Origin: Limnohabitans sp. INBF002
Lineage (GTDB): Bacteria; Pseudomonadota; Gammaproteobacteria; Burkholderiales; Burkholderiaceae_C
Direction of reading: 5' to 3'
Length of the DNA stretch: 64,000 nt
Assembly (NCBI RefSeq): GCF_027924905.1
Contig: NZ_AP027055.1
Coordinates: 1,736,001 to 1,800,000, forward strand
In this document: piece by piece, positions 62,333 to 64,000 of the stretch
Layout of the letters: the number at the start of each line of letters is the position of its first letter
Position numbering within the stretch: the stretch's first letter is position 1
The notes under the pieces: model-generated
Databases searched by the model: none
Seen by the model: only the letters and a program-made list of their open reading frames with translations
What the model was told of the DNA's origin: nothing
Translations under genes and position numbers: made by a program

Positions 62333-63228
62333 AGTTTCAGCGGCTTGCCCTCATCGGCTGTGGCCTGATGGGCGGTTCGTTCGCGCTCGCCTTGCGCGAG
62401 GCTGGCTTGGTGCAAACCATCGTCGGCTTCAGCGCTTCCGACAAAACCCGCCAACGCGCGGTTGAACTCAAAGTCATCGACCAAGCCTGCGCCAGTGTGG
62501 CCGAAGCCGTGCAAGGCGCAGACCTTGTGCTGCTAGCCGTCCCCGTGGGCGCGATGCACAGCAGCTTTGCTGCCATGCACGATGTGTTGCAACCCAACAC
62601 CTTGCTGATGGACGTGGGCTCCACCAAATGCGATGTGATTGCTGCCGCACAAGCCACCTTGGGCGAACGCCTGAGTTGCTTTGTGCCCGCCCACCCGATT
62701 GCGGGCAAAGAAGTGGCTGGCATCGAACACGCTGAACGCACGCTGTACCAAGAGCGCCGCACCATCCTCACGCCACTCCCCAAAACTGGCATCCATCGTT
62801 TGCAAGCCGCGCACGACGTGTGGACAGCGGTAGGCAGCCACGTGAGCACCATGACGCCCGAGGCGCATGACGCCACGTTTGCAGCCGTCAGCCACTTGCC
62901 ACACATGCTGGCTTTTGCCGCCGTCAATGCGCTCATGGCGCAGCCGCAGGGTGCGGCCTTCTTGGACATGGCTGGGCCAGGGTTCAGAGACTTCTCACGC
63001 ATCGCCGCCAGCGACGCATCGGTGTGGCGCGACATTTTGAGTGCCAACCATGCAGAGGTGCTCACCCAAGTGGCGCACTTTCGCACGGCACTTGACCACT
63101 TTGAAACCGCCTTGAAGCAAGGCGACACCGCAGCCTTGCAACACCTGATTCAACAAGCCAGCGATGTGCGCTCGGCTTGGACGCTGCAAGCGGGCAACGC
63201 TTGCAACACAGCTTCTGAAGACAAATAG
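62329..63228 (+). CDS. tyrA: Prephenate dehydrogenase
   Basis: A 299-residue NAD(P)-dependent TyrA for tyrosine synthesis. The Rossmann motif is LALIGCGLMGGSFALALRE, followed by VLLAVPVGAMHSSF, MDVGSTKCDVIAAAQ, the substrate-binding FVPAHPIAGKEVAGIEHA and the catalytic-His area AAVSHLPHMLAFAAVN. The ATG at 62329 overlaps the pheA stop as ATGA; an upstream in-frame start lies within pheA and is rejected. It has no fused chorismate mutase. aroA starts immediately after its stop. Confidence 0.96.
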   Translation: MKFQRLALIGCGLMGGSFALALREAGLVQTIVGFSASDKTRQRAVELKVIDQACASVAEAVQGADLVLLAVPVGAMHSSFAAMHDVLQPNTLLMDVGSTKCDVIAAAQATLGERLSCFVPAHPIAGKEVAGIEHAERTLYQERRTILTPLPKTGIHRLQAAHDVWTAVGSHVSTMTPEAHDATFAAVSHLPHMLAFAAVNALMAQPQGAAFLDMAGPGFRDFSRIAASDASVWRDILSANHAEVLTQVAHFRTALDHFETALKQGDTAALQHLIQQASDVRSAWTLQAGNACNTASEDK

Positions 63229-64000
63229 ATGTTCTCCACCGCCTTCCTCGACCTCCCCGCGCTGCAAGGCGCCTCTGGCACCGTCACCCTGCCCGGCTCT
63301 AAAAGCATTTCGAACCGCGTGTTGTTGCTCTCGGCGTTGTGCCAAGGCACCACCGTGGTCCACGACCTGCTCGACTCCGACGACACCCGCGTGATGCTGG
63401 CTGCGCTTCGCCAACTCGGCTGCGGCGTCGACGTGCAAGGCACCACCGTGACCATCACCGGTCTGGGCGGACGCACATGGCCCACCGAGGCCATCGAATT
63501 TTTCATGGGCAACGCTGGCACGGCCATGCGCCCACTCACGGCAGCGCTGGCAGTTCAAGGGGGCGACTTCACGCTCAAGGGCGTGCCCCGCATGCACGAG
63601 CGCCCCATCGGCGATTTGGTGGACGCCCTGCGCGAACTGGGCTGCGCCATCGATTACCTTGGCAACGAGGGCTACCCGCCCCTGCACATCGGCAACCCAG
63701 CACTGCAACTGGACAAGCCCATCCCCGTGCGTGGCGATGTGTCGAGCCAATTTCTGACCGCCTTGCTGATGGCACTGCCGCTGGCAGCGCAGAACCGCGC
63801 CATCACCATCGAGGTGGTGGGCGAACTCATCAGCAAGCCCTACATCGAGATCACCTTGAACCTGCTGGCACGCTACGGCATCGCCGTCGAGCGCCAGGGC
63901 TGGGAGCGTTTTGTCATTCCGGCAGGCAGTCGCTACCAGTCGCCGGGCACGATTCACGTCGAAGCGGATGCTTCTTCAGCCAGCTACTTCATCGCGTTGG
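63229..64000 (+). CDS. aroA: 3-phosphoshikimate 1-carboxyvinyltransferase (EPSP synthase), 3' partial
   Basis: The ATG directly follows the tyrA stop, and the frame stays open to the window end, giving the first 257 residues. Motifs are [20 protein letters not shown] with the phosphate/PEP-binding Lys and Ser, [54 protein letters not shown] and [18 protein letters not shown]. It makes EPSP from shikimate 3-phosphate and PEP, feeding chorismate synthase. The first motif, with Gly and the NAGTAMR form, fits class I enzymes. The remainder lies beyond base 64000. Confidence 0.96.
   Translation, partial: MFSTAFLDLPALQGASGTVTLPGSKSISNRVLLLSALCQGTTVVHDLLDSDDTRVMLAALRQLGCGVDVQGTTVTITGLGGRTWPTEAIEFFMGNAGTAMRPLTAALAVQGGDFTLKGVPRMHERPIGDLVDALRELGCAIDYLGNEGYPPLHIGNPALQLDKPIPVRGDVSSQFLTALLMALPLAAQNRAITIEVVGELISKPYIEITLNLLARYGIAVERQGWERFVIPAGSRYQSPGTIHVEADASSASYFIAL

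Noticed and set aside
62995-63957. Minus-strand open frame of 320 codons over tyrA and aroA
   Set aside because: tyrA and aroA on the plus strand carry all the family motifs; this frame is antisense noise.

Overview
The window reads as chromosomal DNA of a betaproteobacterium of order Burkholderiales, most likely family Comamonadaceae (Limnohabitans/Rhodoferax-like). This is inferred from the block gph-ubiG-ompA / gyrA-serC-pheA-tyrA-aroA, a one-piece tmRNA with tag ANDERFALAA, several Bug-type (TctC) binding proteins, the DUF2069, DUF2789, DUF2878 and DUF4124 families, and an IclR-type regulator beside pobA. No species can be assigned from sequence alone. Genes are densely packed, often with start/stop overlaps. 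I saw no rRNA, tRNA, insertion sequence, prophage or CRISPR array.

Layout. 1-10.4 kb: end of a probable acyltransferase, MFS transporter, aroC, CBS protein, metY-like gene, hydrolase, YihY membrane protein, DUF2069, FAD-linked oxidase, then a minus-strand set of RodZ-like protein, bactofilin and orphan response regulator. 10.5-12.7 kb: thyA-folA-xth. 12.7-17.7 kb: nitrogen control, with glnA (sigma-54 promoter and two NtrC sites), a DUF4124 gene, ntrB and ntrC. 17.6-24.6 kb: molybdopterin-binding/EI24 pair, a coupled beta-propeller/deacetylase/desaturase trio, rsuA, hydrolase, GST.

24.6-39.0 kb is the main accessory region: a hexuronate/aldarate catabolic regulon. A LacI-family regulator lies between garD-Bug (minus strand) and a roughly 10.6 kb plus-strand operon: udh, dctPQM, an SMP-30 lactonase, Bug, gudD, garL-type aldolase, Bug, a 2-hydroxyacid dehydrogenase and garR, closed by a strong terminator. 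The genes spell out uronate uptake by TRAP, oxidation to aldarolactone, ring opening, dehydration to 5-keto-4-deoxyglucarate, aldol cleavage to pyruvate and tartronate semialdehyde, and reduction to glycerate. A perfect 22-bp palindrome just downstream of the udh promoter and a near-copy between the divergent garD/lacI promoters are the likely operators.

39-44.6 kb: TRIC-type channel, a binding-protein fold without signal peptide, queE-queD (QueD lacks the usual catalytic Cys), an intact-looking 2-haloacid dehalogenase, Hsp15-like S4 protein, YebC and a short Hsp70. 44.6-49.9 kb: TRAP transporter, pobA and its divergent IclR regulator, suggesting aromatic acid use. 49.9-54.7 kb: small DUF proteins, histidine phosphatase, pirin, and a 731-residue fusion of an OsmC-type peroxidase domain to a full YcaO protein. 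54.7-64 kb: ssrA, gph, ubiG, ompA-like gene, then gyrA-serC-pheA-tyrA-aroA, with aroA cut by the window end.

The most unusual items are the OsmC-YcaO fusion, the palindrome-controlled uronate regulon with three orphan Bug proteins, the Cys-to-Ser QueD, the signal-less binding protein, and the RodZ-like/bactofilin/response-regulator set.
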